Counted from the stretch's first letter, positions 29,164 to 39,473 are shown. The stretch is 64,000 nt of DNA from Paenibacillus dokdonensis (GCF_004916975.1 NZ_STGQ01000001.1:644993-708992), one strand, 5' to 3'. Numbers and translations are program-made. The notes: a model not told the origin generated them from the sequence alone.

Positions 29164-29469
29164 TTACATGTTGTTTGATTTCATTCGGCTGTAGTAGCCG
29201 CGGTTGCGGATACCGGCAAAAATATTAAAAGCGCCGAGTACGAGGAAGATGGCTTCAATGATAATGGCAACCGTCGAGCCTTGAAAGATAAACATGAAAA
29301 TCAATGCCAGCATGATTAGCATGATTCCCATGAAAATATTCGTAACAGCCCCGTACAGGCCTCTTTCACGGGCGTCCTTCGAGCGCCGGGAACGGCTGCT
29401 GTAGAGGGCAGCGCAAATGCAGGCGATGACCAGCAGCGCATAAAGCAAATAGCGGATGACAGAAACCAT
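29164..29469 (-). CDS. ytpI: YtpI-like membrane protein
   Basis: 101 residues with three hydrophobic segments (about 4-22, 44-63, 68-88) split by a basic SSRSRRSKDARERG loop. Length and helix layout fit YtpI, a Bacilli protein of unknown function. AAGGAGC precedes the ATG. It lies 68 bases after ytrI on the same strand; in B. subtilis nrnA stands between these two genes and it is missing here. Confidence 0.82.
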   Translation of the reverse strand: MVSVIRYLLYALLVIACICAALYSSRSRRSKDARERGLYGAVTNIFMGIMLIMLALIFMFIFQGSTVAIIIEAIFLVLGAFNIFAGIRNRGYYSRMKSNNM

Positions 29470-29537
29470 CAGATGCTGCAGCTCCTTCTTTTCGATCCAT
29501 TATAGAGGTAGTTTAATAGCAATATTGTACCATGAAT

Positions 29538-30032
29538 CTATGGATTTCGCACTTGAACGGTATGCACTTCCACCCAGATTTGGAGCATGCCCTCCATCAG
29601 CAGCATCGTCTTGATTTCAACCGAATATTCCTTTTCCCTCACTTTATAGATTTTCTCCTCAAGGAGCGTGCGCACAACTTTGCTGTAGGTGTCAATTTCG
29701 AATACGTTTTGCCCCCGAAGCACGCCTAAATCCTCGCCAAGCTGAACGATTATAGCTTTAACGACAACCGGATCGATCGGAGGATCCTGCCGCTCATTGC
29801 GGATTTTAATCTCTCGGATCACGGTTTGCTGATTCTTGTAGTTCTTCAACGTCTTGATATCTTCTTCATATTGCTTGATCTGGCTCTGCAAATCCAGATT
29901 GGACAACCAGAGTGTATTGTAGCTTGAGTGGAAGACAACGTTATAGACAACGCTGCCGATAATGGCACCGAGCACGAATACAGCGGCGATTTGTGAAATA
30001 TGACGGTAACGCTTGAATGGAGGAATCCTCAT
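29538..30032 (-). CDS. ytrI: Sporulation membrane protein YtrI
   Basis: 164 residues. A basic N-terminus and one membrane helix (AAVFVLGAIIGSVVYNVVF, about 16-35) lead to a coiled-coil stretch (LDLQSQIKQYEEDIKTLKNYK) and a small C-terminal domain. YtrI is needed for efficient sporulation and spore resistance in B. subtilis; its mechanism is unknown. AAGGAGTAGCC precedes the ATG, two bases after the ytrH stop, so the two are cotranslated. Confidence 0.88.
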   Translation of the reverse strand: MRIPPFKRYRHISQIAAVFVLGAIIGSVVYNVVFHSSYNTLWLSNLDLQSQIKQYEEDIKTLKNYKNQQTVIREIKIRNERQDPPIDPVVVKAIIVQLGEDLGVLRGQNVFEIDTYSKVVRTLLEEKIYKVREKEYSVEIKTMLLMEGMLQIWVEVHTVQVRNP

Positions 30033-30034
30033 GG

Positions 30035-30364
30035 CTACTCCTTACCGCCGCAAACCCACTTTACGAGCTCACTGCCCATATGTGCTCCGAGAAAGGCAGA
30101 TACCAGAAATAAAATCTGCTTGATCGCCGGAGACATATTTCCTCCCAGAAAATTACTCTCTATGACCCGCATCGGATCGATTGTGCCGCCAACAGCTGCA
30201 GCCAGGGCCCAAATTTTGATCCGGTCTGCGACATCAAGCATAGTCTGGGTTGGCGGCTGCAGGGAAATGACAGCACCTACGCCACCGACCATCGCTCCCC
30301 CGATGACAATCCCGAAGGCAATGAAGAAATCCAGAATCGCTTTGGATAAAAATGCACTCATCAT
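30035..30364 (-). CDS. ytrH: Sporulation protein YtrH
   Basis: 109 residues with about three membrane helices (FFIAFGIVIGGAMVGGVGA, a middle WALAAAVGGTIDP stretch, and QILFLVSAFLGAHMG). YtrH is a mother-cell sporulation membrane protein acting with YtrI. Start at ATG 30364 behind AAAGGACT; a second ATG follows at once. A near-consensus sigma-E promoter lies about 60 bases upstream, which matches sigma-E control known for ytrHI in B. subtilis. Confidence 0.9.
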   Translation of the reverse strand: MMSAFLSKAILDFFIAFGIVIGGAMVGGVGAVISLQPPTQTMLDVADRIKIWALAAAVGGTIDPMRVIESNFLGGNMSPAIKQILFLVSAFLGAHMGSELVKWVCGGKE

Positions 30365-30422
30365 ATCCAGTCCTTTCAGAGGGGTATGCTTGCATACCGC
30401 CTGTCCGATGATCTCCTATTCC

Positions 30423-30452
30423 ATTCTATGGGCGGTGCCTTGCGTAATATGA
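30423..30452 (-). promoter_or_regulatory. Sigma-E promoter of ytrH-ytrI
   Basis: On the minus strand TCATATT (30446-30452) is followed after 15 bases by CATAGAAT (30423-30430). The -35 matches the sigma-E consensus fully and the -10 matches CATACAAT in seven of eight positions. It precedes ytrH and faces away from dnaE. Confidence 0.75.
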
Positions 30453-30515
30453 TAAAATAATATAAAGAGATGAAGACTACTTTCCGAATCAAAGCGGACA
30501 AAAAGGAGAAGAGAT

Positions 30516-33500
30516 ATGAGTTCATTTGTGCATCTACATGTGCATAGCGAATACAGCCTCCTGGATGGAGCGGCACGGATCTCGGACCTTGTCCGCCAAG
30601 CCGCCGAATACGGGATGAAGGCGCTGGCACTTACGGACCACGGGGTCATGTACGGTGCCGTGCCTTTTTATAAAGCTTGCTCCGCCGCCGGCATCAAGCC
30701 GATTATCGGCTGCGAGGCATATCTGACTGCCGGCTCGCGCAAAGAGCGCGGAAGCCGCAAGGATCAGCCGATTTACCATCTGATCCTCCTGGCCAAAGAT
30801 GAGACCGGCTACCGTAATCTGATGAAGTTATGCTCCATAGGACACTTGGAGGGTTATCATTATAAACCGCGGATCGACATGGATGCTCTGAAGGCACATC
30901 ATGAAGGGATTATATGCCTTAGCGCCTGTCTGGGCGGTGAAGTGCCGCAGCATCTCCTGCACGGCAGAACAGATGAAGCGCGCAGGGCAGCCATCCGTTA
31001 CCGCGATATTTTTGGGGAAGACTTTTACCTTGAACTTCAGGATCATGGCCTGCCTGAACAAAAACGTGTCAATCCGCAGCTGATTCAGCTGGCCGAAGAG
31101 CTGGGGATTTCGCTCGCGGTCACCAATGATGTGCATTACTTGAAGCGTGAGGATGCCGCCATGCAGGATGTGCTGATCTGTATCGGGACAGGCAAGACGG
31201 TTGAAGACGAGGAAAGAGTGCAGATTCCGACCGACCAGCTGTACTTTAAGAGCGGGGAAGAGATGAACCGCCTGTTTCCGCACGTGAAGCAGGCAATAGA
31301 AAATACGTCTGCAATCGCGGATAAGTGTAATCTGGAGCTGGAATTCGGCAGATCTATTCTTCCGGAATACCGTCCGCTGCCTGAAGAAGTGGATTCCGCG
31401 CAGTATTTGCGTTCTCTCTGCCAGGAAGGCCTTGCTAAGCGCTATGAAAATACAGAGCTGTGGACAGCGCCCGGTGGACAGGAAGAGCTGAACAAGCGCT
31501 TGGATTATGAGCTCAGCGTCATTGGAAGCATGGGCTTCAACGATTATTTCCTCATCGTTTGGGATTTCATTGCTTACGCCCACAGCCAAGGTATCGCTAC
31601 AGGACCCGGAAGGGGCTCATCGGCGGGCAGCTTGGTGGCATACGTACTTGAGATTACGAATGTGGATCCGATCAAATATCATCTTCTTTTCGAAAGATTC
31701 TTGAATCCTGAGCGGGTGACGATGCCGGATATCGATATCGATTTCAGTGATGAGCGGCGGGATGAAGTTATCCGATACGTCGCCCGTAAATATGGACATG
31801 AGCATGTGGCACAGATCATTACATTTGGTACGCTGGCTGCGAGAGCAGCGGTCCGTGATGTGGGACGAGCCTTGAATGTGCCTTACGGGGATGTGGATAA
31901 GGCTGCCAAGCTGATTCCGGGTTCCCATGGAATCAATATTAGGAAGGCGCTTGAGCTGAGTGAAGAGCTGCAAAAAAATTATCAACAGAACGGGAAAATC
32001 CGCGAATTATTAGATATGGCGATGAAAGTGGAGGGCATGCCGCGTCATGCTTCGACACATGCCGCGGGCGTTGTCATTTCACGCGATCCGCTGACGGATG
32101 CGGTGCCGCTGCAGGAAGGCAGCGAGCACACCGCCTTGACTCAGTACTCGATGGAAAATCTGGAAAGTATCGGCCTGCTTAAGATGGATTTTCTTGGACT
32201 TAGAACCTTGTCTATCATAGAGCGCTGCATGAACTGGATTAGCGAAATGACAGGGGAGATGCCGGATTTTCAAAACATCCCCGATGATGACAAGCTGACC
32301 TATGACATGCTGGGAAGCGGGGAGACCACGGGGATATTCCAGCTGGAATCCGCGGGCGTGCGGAGGGTTCTGAAGGATCTGAAGCCTTCTGCTTTCGAAG
32401 ATATTATTTCGGTTGTGGCGCTATATCGTCCGGGTCCGATGGAATTCATCCCCAAATATATTCAGGCCAAGCATGGCCAGATTGATGTGGAGTATCCCCA
32501 TGAGGACCTGAAACCACTTCTTGTGGATACCTACGGGATTATTGTTTACCAGGAACAAATTATGAAAATTGCCTCCCTGATGGCAGGCTTCTCTCTTGGG
32601 GAATCGGATCTGCTTCGCCGCGCCGTATCGAAGAAAAAACGCGAGGTGCTGGATCAGGAGCGGAGCCACTTCGTCGCAGGCAGTCTGAAGCAGGGATACA
32701 GTGAGGAAGAAGCAAACCGGGTCTATGACATGATCGTCCGCTTTGCCGATTATGGCTTTCCGCGGGCACATGCTGCGGCTTATGGTGTGCTTGCTTTTCA
32801 GACGGCGTATCTTAAGACGCATTATCCCGTGCAATTTATGGCATCTATGCTGACTGCCGTGATGGGGAGCCACCGCAAGGTCGCTGAATACGTGCTGGAG
32901 TGCCGCCGGATGGACATTCATGTTCTGCCGCCGGATGTCAATGAGAGCGGCGTGCTGTTTACCCCGGTTGCTGTGGCAGAATCGGTGGAGGCAACACCGG
33001 GGGCGGGACCAGGACATATCCGGTTTGGACTTGGCGCCGTCAAGAATGTGGGCACGCAAGCGGTCGAGAACATGATGCTGGTCAGGGAGGAGAAGCCCTT
33101 CGAAAGTCTGCTTGACTTCTGCCGCCGGATTGATTTGAGAGTCTGCAACAAGCGGGTGATCGAGTCGTTGATTCAGGCGGGGGCCTTTGATTCGCTCCCG
33201 GGTCACCGGGCGCAGCTGCTGGCGATGCTTGATGAGACGGTCGAAGCTGCTGTGAAGTGGCGCAAGGAACGCGATGATTTGCAGATTCAGCTGTTTGATT
33301 TTGTCGAAACCCCGAACTGGGATATTGAATATCCGGATATCCCTGCTTTTTCTGCCGGGCAGCAGCTGGAGCTTGAACGGGAACTGCTTGGACTCTATCT
33401 GTCAGGACATCCGCTTGATGATTATGACGAAGCTCTCACTATTCCCGGGGTTGACCGGTTGATGGATCTTGCCGAGGCCGAAGATGAATCGTACACGGTT

Positions 33501-34169
33501 GTGGCAGGTATGGTTGTATCCGTCAAGACGATTACGACAAAGCAGGGAAAAGCCATGGCTTTCATGGAAGTAGAGGATCAGATTGAGCGCTGTGAGGTCG
33601 TGCTTTTTCCAGAGGTATGGAAGCGAAGCTCACAGTATATTGAGAAAGGAGCACTGCTCGCGCTTCGCGCTAAGGTGCAGCAGCAGGATGAAGGCTTCAA
33701 GCTCCTTGCGGAGGACTTGCTGAGGCTGGATCCTGCGGCGCTTGAGCAGCTGGTGAAGCGCACCCGGAGCAAGCCGGCAGCCGGCAGAAGCTACACCAAG
33801 CAAACTGTGCAAAAGACTGAGCGAAAGCCTGCATCCGTTACCGCAGCCACGGAGGTAAATCAGGCTTCTCCGGGTTCGGGTGCGGGCGAGACGAGTGCTG
33901 CTGGAGCTGCATCGACTCCAATACGGAATAAGCCTGCTGAGCAGCGTGTGTTTGTCAAGATCACACCGCAGGCTGAACGCAGTCCGGATTTGCTAACCCG
34001 TCTGAAGGTACTTCTTCAGGAGCATCCGGGTCCGGTACAGACTGTGTTGTTCTATGAGGAGAACCAGAAGCTGCTCGCGCTAAGCGACAGCTACCGGATC
34101 AAGCCCTCCCCGCAGTTATTTGAAAGGATGGAAGGGATTCTCGGTAAAGACACCGTAAGAATCAAGTGA
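30516..34169 (+). CDS. dnaE: DNA polymerase III alpha subunit DnaE
   Basis: 1217 residues behind AAAAGGAGAAGAG. PHP domain first (HLHVHSEYSLLDGA near residue 5), then the C-family polymerase with catalytic aspartates in PDIDIDFSDERRDEV near 405 and the fingers (YRPGPMEF near 635), helix-hairpin-helix, and an OB-fold near 990-1075. A low-complexity Ala/Thr/Ser linker (about 1095-1150) joins a final domain of about 65 residues. In Bacilli DnaE extends primers on the lagging strand before PolC takes over. Confidence 0.96.
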   Translation: MSSFVHLHVHSEYSLLDGAARISDLVRQAAEYGMKALALTDHGVMYGAVPFYKACSAAGIKPIIGCEAYLTAGSRKERGSRKDQPIYHLILLAKDETGYRNLMKLCSIGHLEGYHYKPRIDMDALKAHHEGIICLSACLGGEVPQHLLHGRTDEARRAAIRYRDIFGEDFYLELQDHGLPEQKRVNPQLIQLAEELGISLAVTNDVHYLKREDAAMQDVLICIGTGKTVEDEERVQIPTDQLYFKSGEEMNRLFPHVKQAIENTSAIADKCNLELEFGRSILPEYRPLPEEVDSAQYLRSLCQEGLAKRYENTELWTAPGGQEELNKRLDYELSVIGSMGFNDYFLIVWDFIAYAHSQGIATGPGRGSSAGSLVAYVLEITNVDPIKYHLLFERFLNPERVTMPDIDIDFSDERRDEVIRYVARKYGHEHVAQIITFGTLAARAAVRDVGRALNVPYGDVDKAAKLIPGSHGINIRKALELSEELQKNYQQNGKIRELLDMAMKVEGMPRHASTHAAGVVISRDPLTDAVPLQEGSEHTALTQYSMENLESIGLLKMDFLGLRTLSIIERCMNWISEMTGEMPDFQNIPDDDKLTYDMLGSGETTGIFQLESAGVRRVLKDLKPSAFEDIISVVALYRPGPMEFIPKYIQAKHGQIDVEYPHEDLKPLLVDTYGIIVYQEQIMKIASLMAGFSLGESDLLRRAVSKKKREVLDQERSHFVAGSLKQGYSEEEANRVYDMIVRFADYGFPRAHAAAYGVLAFQTAYLKTHYPVQFMASMLTAVMGSHRKVAEYVLECRRMDIHVLPPDVNESGVLFTPVAVAESVEATPGAGPGHIRFGLGAVKNVGTQAVENMMLVREEKPFESLLDFCRRIDLRVCNKRVIESLIQAGAFDSLPGHRAQLLAMLDETVEAAVKWRKERDDLQIQLFDFVETPNWDIEYPDIPAFSAGQQLELERELLGLYLSGHPLDDYDEALTIPGVDRLMDLAEAEDESYTVVAGMVVSVKTITTKQGKAMAFMEVEDQIERCEVVLFPEVWKRSSQYIEKGALLALRAKVQQQDEGFKLLAEDLLRLDPAALEQLVKRTRSKPAAGRSYTKQTVQKTERKPASVTAATEVNQASPGSGAGETSAAGAASTPIRNKPAEQRVFVKITPQAERSPDLLTRLKVLLQEHPGPVQTVLFYEENQKLLALSDSYRIKPSPQLFERMEGILGKDTVRIK

Positions 34170-34361
34170 AAATAGGAAAAGTCCCGGCATATGACCACAG
34201 CTGGACATGCCCGCTCCCCGGTGCAGGGGGTTAACCGAGAATTTACGAACGTTTCCCCAGACTTCCGCATACACTTAGGAACACCTATCCTAGGGACAAC
34301 ATTTTATGCGGCTCCACTTTTTAATATAGCTCTTGGGGCGCGCATACGGGGGGAATAGCGA

Positions 34362-34868
34362 ATGTCGTATGAAGCAGTGGTGGCCATGATGAACCACCGG
34401 GGAGTCAAGGTAGAAGATATTGCTGATATTGTATATCAGCTCCAGCTGGTGTATCATCCGCTTTTGACCATGCAGGACTGTACTGACAGCGTCAAAGCGG
34501 TTCTTGGCAAGCGGGAAGTGCAGTACACATTGTTTACGGGAATGGCGCTTGATGAGCTCGCAGAGCGCAGGCTTTTGCCGCAACCGCTGCAGGCGATCAT
34601 GGAAGCGGATGAGCCTTTATATGGCGTGGACGAGACACTGGCACTTGGCATTACCAATGTTTATGGTATGATCGGATTAACGAGTTTTGGTTACCTCGAT
34701 AAGGAAAAAACCGGAATTATCGCGGAGCTTAATGATAAAAAAAATGAAATACATGTTTTTCTGGATGATCTAGTGGCAGGACTTGCGGCGGCGGCTTCAG
34801 CCCGTATAGCGCACCGGTATAAGGGCGCGAAATCGTACCCGCTCGGCTCTGAGCTTTCCGGATCCTGA
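34362..34868 (+). CDS. YutG-like phosphatidylglycerophosphatase A family protein
   Basis: 168 residues behind GGGGGAATAG. The PgpA-type fold is suggested by GITNVYGMIGLTSFGYLDKE and the acidic FLDDLVAGLAAAASARIAH stretch, where DD would bind metal. Unlike proteobacterial PgpA it has few hydrophobic helices, as in B. subtilis YutG. PgpA enzymes dephosphorylate phosphatidylglycerol phosphate; activity of this soluble-looking branch is not certain. The 192-base gap upstream holds nothing I recognise. Confidence 0.75.
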   Translation: MSYEAVVAMMNHRGVKVEDIADIVYQLQLVYHPLLTMQDCTDSVKAVLGKREVQYTLFTGMALDELAERRLLPQPLQAIMEADEPLYGVDETLALGITNVYGMIGLTSFGYLDKEKTGIIAELNDKKNEIHVFLDDLVAGLAAAASARIAHRYKGAKSYPLGSELSGS

Positions 34869-35006
34869 AACCCTTTTCCAACCCTTTTGACACCCCTTGA
34901 TCTCTTGGGTTGTTTCAAAGCCCTTTGTTGCGGGAAAAAACAGAGTTATGTTATCATTGTTTCATTATACGGGCTCAGAACATGAGATTAGGGGGTTCTG
35001 AAAGGA

Positions 35007-35195
35007 ATGTGGACGGTCATCTATATCGCGCCAACCGCGAAGGTAGCGGAAATGATCCAGGCCAAATTAACGGAAGAAGGATTTTTGGTGAAAAGCCGTC
35101 CGGTCAACTTATCCAAGCAGCAATTCGAAATTCTGGTGCCCTCAGGAGAGTTGGAGGAAGTCCAAGAAGTGCTGAATTCCATCTTGCATCCTTAA
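35007..35195 (+). CDS. Small DUF2007-like protein
   Basis: 62 residues (starts MWTVIYIAPTAKVAEMIQ). The beta-alpha-beta pattern with EEGFLVKSRPV and a final FEILVPSGELEEVQEVL resembles the DUF2007 fold often called putative signal-transducing protein. Function unknown. GAAAGGA precedes the ATG closely. It lies 83 bases upstream of accD and could share its promoter. Confidence 0.72.
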   Translation: MWTVIYIAPTAKVAEMIQAKLTEEGFLVKSRPVNLSKQQFEILVPSGELEEVQEVLNSILHP

Positions 35196-35278
35196 TCTCC
35201 GGAAGAACGAGCGAGTGCGTTTATACGTGGTAGAGCGAAGATGCGGCTGAGCAAATTAACGGCTGGAGAGGTGTAGTT

Positions 35279-36172
35279 GTGTTTAAAGACTTGTTTCAGA
35301 AAAAAAGAAAGTACGCGACCATTCCTTCAGATCGTGCAGGAAGAGGCAGCGAGCCTGGTGAAAGCGAGAGACCTAAACGGGAAATTCCTGAAGGGCTCAT
35401 GAATAAATGCGGCAAATGCGGTACCATTCAGTACAGCAAAGAGCTGGAGAAAAATCTAAAGGTCTGCCAGAACTGCGGATATCATATGCGTCTGAACGCT
35501 GTGGAACGTATTCACATGGTTCTGGATGAAGAAGGCTTTGAGGAATTTGACAGCGGTATGGTGTCTGTGGATCCGCTGCAGTTCCCGGGATACGGAACGA
35601 AGCTGGAACAGCAGAGAATGAAATCGGGTCTGCGCGAGGCTGTAATTACCGGACAGGGAACGATCGAAGGATTGCCTGTGGTAGTAGCCGTGATGAGCTT
35701 TGATTTCTTTACAGGCAGTATGGGTTCGGTTGTAGGCGAAAAAATTACGCGCGCGATTGAAGTGGCAACTGAGAAGGATCTGCCACTCATTATTTTCTCC
35801 ACTTCAGGCGGGGCACGTATGCAGGAAAGTATTCTCAGTCTGATGCAGATGGCGAAAACAAGCGCTGCCCTGTCACGGTTAAACGAAAAGGGTGGTCTAT
35901 ATATTTCTGTAATTACGGATCCTACGACTGGCGGTGTTTCTGCCAGTTTTGCCACGCTTGGTGATATTAATATTGCGGAGCCTGGAGCCGTATTCGGATT
36001 TGCCGGCAGAATTGTTATTGAACAGACCATCCGCCAGAAGCTGCCCGACGATTTTCAAACTGCAGAATTTAACCTGGCCCACGGCCAGTTGGACCTGGTG
36101 GTCCATCGCAAGGAGCTGCGTCCAATGTTGTACAAGCTCCTCGAGATGCACAGCGTGAAAGGGGGATATTAA
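35279..36172 (+). CDS. accD: Acetyl-CoA carboxylase carboxyltransferase subunit beta
   Basis: 297 residues from GTG 35279. A four-cysteine zinc ribbon (CGKCG ... CQNCG, about residues 42-64) precedes the crotonase-like carboxyltransferase core with [10 protein letters not shown] and [13 protein letters not shown]. With AccA it transfers carboxyl from carboxybiotin to acetyl-CoA, giving malonyl-CoA. accA starts immediately after the stop, so the subunits are coupled. Confidence 0.97.
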   Translation: MFKDLFQKKRKYATIPSDRAGRGSEPGESERPKREIPEGLMNKCGKCGTIQYSKELEKNLKVCQNCGYHMRLNAVERIHMVLDEEGFEEFDSGMVSVDPLQFPGYGTKLEQQRMKSGLREAVITGQGTIEGLPVVVAVMSFDFFTGSMGSVVGEKITRAIEVATEKDLPLIIFSTSGGARMQESILSLMQMAKTSAALSRLNEKGGLYISVITDPTTGGVSASFATLGDINIAEPGAVFGFAGRIVIEQTIRQKLPDDFQTAEFNLAHGQLDLVVHRKELRPMLYKLLEMHSVKGGY

Positions 36173-37156
36173 GTGGCAGGAGAATTGCCTTTTGAAAAAC
36201 CCCTTGTTGAGATGCGTCAAAAGATCAATGAGCTGAAGCAGTTCGGACAGGACAAGGGGATTGACTTCACTGATGAAATTTCCAGATTGGAAGAACGTTA
36301 TGCCGAACTGGAAACCGAAATCTATTCCAATATTTCTCCCCATCAAAAAATGCATGTGGCGAGACATCAGCAGCGCCCTACCTCACTCGACCTGATTCAG
36401 TTGATCTTCAATGATTTTATTGAATTGCATGGTGACCGTCTGTTTGGTGATGACCTTGCCGTGATCGGCGGACTCGCTAAGCTGAACGGGATACCGGTTA
36501 CGGTTATCGGTCAGCAGCGTGGTAAGGATACCAAGGATAATATTGCCCGTTTCTTCGGCAGTGCACACCCGGAAGGCTTCCGTAAAGCGCTGCGTTTGAT
36601 GCAACAGGCGGACAAGTTTAAACGCCCGATTATTACTTTTGTCGATACAAAAGGAGCATATCCGGGTAATACAGCAGAAGAGAGGGGACAATCTGAAGCC
36701 ATCGCCCGGAATTTACGGGAAATGTCGGCTCTTGGAGTTCCTGTTATTTGTGTGATCATCGGCGAAGGTGGAAGCGGCGGTGCTCTTGCGATGGCAGTAG
36801 GCAACCGTGTGCTGATGCTGGAGCATGCCATTTATTCGGCCATTTCGCCAAACGGAGCGGCATCCATCCTCTGGAAGGATGCGTCCAAAGCGGATCAGGC
36901 AGCTGAAGCGATGAAGATTACGGCAAAGGATCTGCTTGGTTTTGAAGTTATTGAAGAGATCATTCCGGAGCCGGTTGGTGGCGCCCATAGGGATTATGAA
37001 TGGACCGCATCCTCGATCAAAGAGGTGCTGACCCGGCATCTGCAGGAGCTTTCTCTTATGGACAGCGCGGCTTTAAAAGAAGACAGATATCAGAAATTTC
37101 GCAAAATTGGAAAGTTCGCGTTTGAGCAATCTTCTGCTGTTGGAGTGATAGAATAA
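36173..37156 (+). CDS. accA: Acetyl-CoA carboxylase carboxyltransferase subunit alpha
   Basis: 327 residues from GTG 36173, adjacent to accD with AAGGGGG before it. Carboxyltransferase motifs: [16 protein letters not shown] near 160 and [16 protein letters not shown] near 197. Partner of AccD in malonyl-CoA synthesis. In B. subtilis pfkA follows accA; here the next gene is pyk after 123 bases. Confidence 0.97.
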   Translation: MAGELPFEKPLVEMRQKINELKQFGQDKGIDFTDEISRLEERYAELETEIYSNISPHQKMHVARHQQRPTSLDLIQLIFNDFIELHGDRLFGDDLAVIGGLAKLNGIPVTVIGQQRGKDTKDNIARFFGSAHPEGFRKALRLMQQADKFKRPIITFVDTKGAYPGNTAEERGQSEAIARNLREMSALGVPVICVIIGEGGSGGALAMAVGNRVLMLEHAIYSAISPNGAASILWKDASKADQAAEAMKITAKDLLGFEVIEEIIPEPVGGAHRDYEWTASSIKEVLTRHLQELSLMDSAALKEDRYQKFRKIGKFAFEQSSAVGVIE

Positions 37157-37163
37157 ACCCTTA

Positions 37164-37208
37164 TTGTCAAAGATGGATATGACAAAGTTCCTATACAAAA
37201 TCTTTAAT
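37164..37208 (+). promoter_or_regulatory. pyk promoter with overlapping inverted repeat
   Basis: ATGACA (37179-37184) and TTTAAT (37203-37208), 18 bases apart, fit a sigma-A promoter. An inverted repeat TTGTCA-N10-TGACAA (37164-37185) covers the -35, as an operator would. The binding protein is unknown. Confidence 0.4.
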
Positions 37209-37279
37209 TTGTAGTAAATTTAATTTTTGGATAAAGATGTTTGGATAGAGAGATTTTAAGAAAAACGGAGGAAACCCTA

Positions 37280-38704
37280 ATGCGTAAAACAAAAATCGTA
37301 TGTACTATCGGACCTTCCAGTGAATCGTTGGAAAACACCAAAAAATTGATTCTTGCTGGCATGAATGTAGCCCGTCTGAACTTTTCACACGGCGATTTCG
37401 AGGAGCATGGCAACCGGATTAAAAATATCCGTCAGGCTGCCAAGGAGCTTAACAAAACAGTAGCTATTCTGCTGGATACCAAAGGACCTGAAATCCGTAC
37501 GGGCAAGCTGGCTGTGGAACCGATTGAGCTGGTTCAAGACGAATATATCACATTGACAACCGAAGAAATTTTGGGAGACAAGGACCGCATCTCCATCACT
37601 TATTTGGATCTTCCAAGTGATGTGGAAGTAGGCTCCACCATTCTGATCGATGACGGTCTGATTGGTTTGACGGTTGTAGGTGTTGAAGGCACTGAAATCA
37701 AATGCCGCATTGTCAATGGTGGTACAATTAAAAGCAAGAAAGGCGTTAACGTACCGGGTGTTGCCATTTCTCTGCCAGGTATTACGGAGAAAGATGCAAA
37801 TGATATCGTGTTTGGTATCGAGCAGGGCATCGATTTTATCGCAGCTTCCTTCGTCCGCAAAGCAAGTGACGTTCTAGAAATTCGTCAATTGCTGGAGAAA
37901 CATAACGCAGGACAAATTCAAATTATTTCTAAAATCGAAAACCAACAAGGCGTAGACAACCTGGATGAAATCCTGGAAGCATCGGACGGCCTTATGGTTG
38001 CCCGCGGTGACCTTGGCGTGGAAATCCCTGCTGAAGAAGTGCCGTTGGTACAAAAACGCATGATCGAAAAATGTAATGTTGCAGGTAAACCGGTTATCAC
38101 GGCTACCCAAATGCTTGATTCCATGCAGCGCAACCCGCGTCCAACACGCGCAGAAGCAAGTGACGTAGCAAACGCGATTTTCGACGGAACTGACGCAATC
38201 ATGCTTTCCGGTGAAACAGCTGCCGGTAAATATCCGGTAGAGTCCGTTCTGACAATGTCCCGCATCGCTGAAAAAGCGGAATCCGCGCTGAACTACCGTG
38301 AAATCTTCTTGAAGCAAAGAATTGCTCAGGAAACAACGGTAACCGAAGCAATCAGCCAATCCGTAGCGATCTCTGCACTGGACTTGAATGCAAAAGCGAT
38401 CATTTCCTCCACGGAATCCGGTCACACTGCACGTATGGTATCCAAGTACCGTCCACAAGCTCCAATCATCGCTGTAACGACACAGGAGCGTACGCTGCGC
38501 CGTCTTGCCCTGACTTGGGGTGTAACACCTATCCAAGGCAAAACAGCAAGCTCTACGGACGAAATGTTCGAGAACTCCCTGCAAGGCGGTCTGGAATCCG
38601 GACTTGTGAAACCGGGAGATCTAGTTGTGATCACAGCAGGCGTTCCGCTTGGACAATCCGGTTCGACGAACCTTGTAAAAGTCAGCCAGATTCCAAACGT
38701 CTAA
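37280..38704 (+). CDS. pyk: Pyruvate kinase
   Basis: 474 residues from ATG 37280 behind CGGAGGAAA; an in-frame ATG at 37241 has no RBS. Active-site signature [13 protein letters not shown] near 222, then [10 protein letters not shown] and [13 protein letters not shown] near 270. It makes pyruvate and ATP from phosphoenolpyruvate and ADP. It ends right after the core C-domain and lacks the roughly 110-residue extra C-terminal domain of Bacillus and Geobacillus enzymes. pfkA is not upstream. Confidence 0.97.
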   Translation: MRKTKIVCTIGPSSESLENTKKLILAGMNVARLNFSHGDFEEHGNRIKNIRQAAKELNKTVAILLDTKGPEIRTGKLAVEPIELVQDEYITLTTEEILGDKDRISITYLDLPSDVEVGSTILIDDGLIGLTVVGVEGTEIKCRIVNGGTIKSKKGVNVPGVAISLPGITEKDANDIVFGIEQGIDFIAASFVRKASDVLEIRQLLEKHNAGQIQIISKIENQQGVDNLDEILEASDGLMVARGDLGVEIPAEEVPLVQKRMIEKCNVAGKPVITATQMLDSMQRNPRPTRAEASDVANAIFDGTDAIMLSGETAAGKYPVESVLTMSRIAEKAESALNYREIFLKQRIAQETTVTEAISQSVAISALDLNAKAIISSTESGHTARMVSKYRPQAPIIAVTTQERTLRRLALTWGVTPIQGKTASSTDEMFENSLQGGLESGLVKPGDLVVITAGVPLGQSGSTNLVKVSQIPNV

Positions 38705-38751
38705 AGTAAGGGTCTGATTTAACCGATAACGTTATATATTCTTTGATTAAG

Positions 38752-38784
38752 AGGCTGTGCAGGGAATCCCTGCCAGCCTTTTTT
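38752..38784 (+). terminator. Terminator of pyk
   Basis: AGGCTGTGCAGGGA pairs with TCCCTGCCAGCCT with one mismatch and runs into six T. Confidence 0.9.
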
Positions 38785-38966
38785 GGTAGATACTGGCTGC
38801 AGGGTCCTCTTAGCATCCGCCTCTGAATGGATAAACGGAATCTAGCACAAAATAACTATATATGACACATTCCCGGGTGCCTTAGCCTCAAATTCGAGAG
38901 TTGTGAAGCCCTATGTTATACTTAATACCAAGCTCTATATTTTCAAAGAAGGAGACTTTGGCAGGC

Positions 38967-39473
38967 ATGGAAAAAGACGTGAGGGGCAAGCTCAGCCGCT
39001 GGTATACGGCTTCTGTGCGGGTTCGTTATCAGGAAAGCGACCAGATGGGAGTGGTGTACCACGCCAACTACCTGAATTGGTTTGAGATTGGACGGACCGA
39101 AATGATCCGTGAGCTTGGCATTACATACCGCAGCATGGAAGAGCAAGGCGTTTTGCTTCCCGTCACAGATCTGGATATGAAATTCAGCCAACCAGCTCGT
39201 TATGACGATGAAATCACAATTTTTACACGAATGACGGCATTTTCAAAATTACGGATCAAATACGCATATGAAATCAGAAGACTCTCGAGCGAGGAGAGAG
39301 AACATCTGGTGCAGCACTCAGAAAGCCCGGAGCTGCCCGGAGTGCTGCTTGTGTCAGGCTCGACAAGCCATGTGTGGGTAAATCGTGAATGGCAGCCTGT
39401 AAGGCTGGATACAGGCGCTCCAGGGCTTTACAGCGCATTGGAGCAATCACTGACCGGGGGAGGAGATCGGTAG
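38967..39473 (+). CDS. Hotdog-fold acyl-CoA thioesterase (YbgC/4-HBT type)
   Basis: 168 residues from ATG 38967, 11 bases after AAGGAGA. The 4-HBT signature is clear: RYQESDQMGVVYHANYLNWF near residue 18, with the catalytic aspartate in SDQMG. A 20-residue insertion around LSSEEREHLVQHSE is unusual for the short family. Substrate not known; members hydrolyse short acyl-CoAs. The stop overlaps the start of fxsA by one base. Confidence 0.85.
   Translation: MEKDVRGKLSRWYTASVRVRYQESDQMGVVYHANYLNWFEIGRTEMIRELGITYRSMEEQGVLLPVTDLDMKFSQPARYDDEITIFTRMTAFSKLRIKYAYEIRRLSSEEREHLVQHSESPELPGVLLVSGSTSHVWVNREWQPVRLDTGAPGLYSALEQSLTGGGDR

Noticed and set aside
34170..34361. Possible RNA gene between dnaE and the YutG-like gene
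   Set aside because: Only a few short pairings (TAGGA / TCCTA and CCCC / GGGG) are present, with no known RNA signature.
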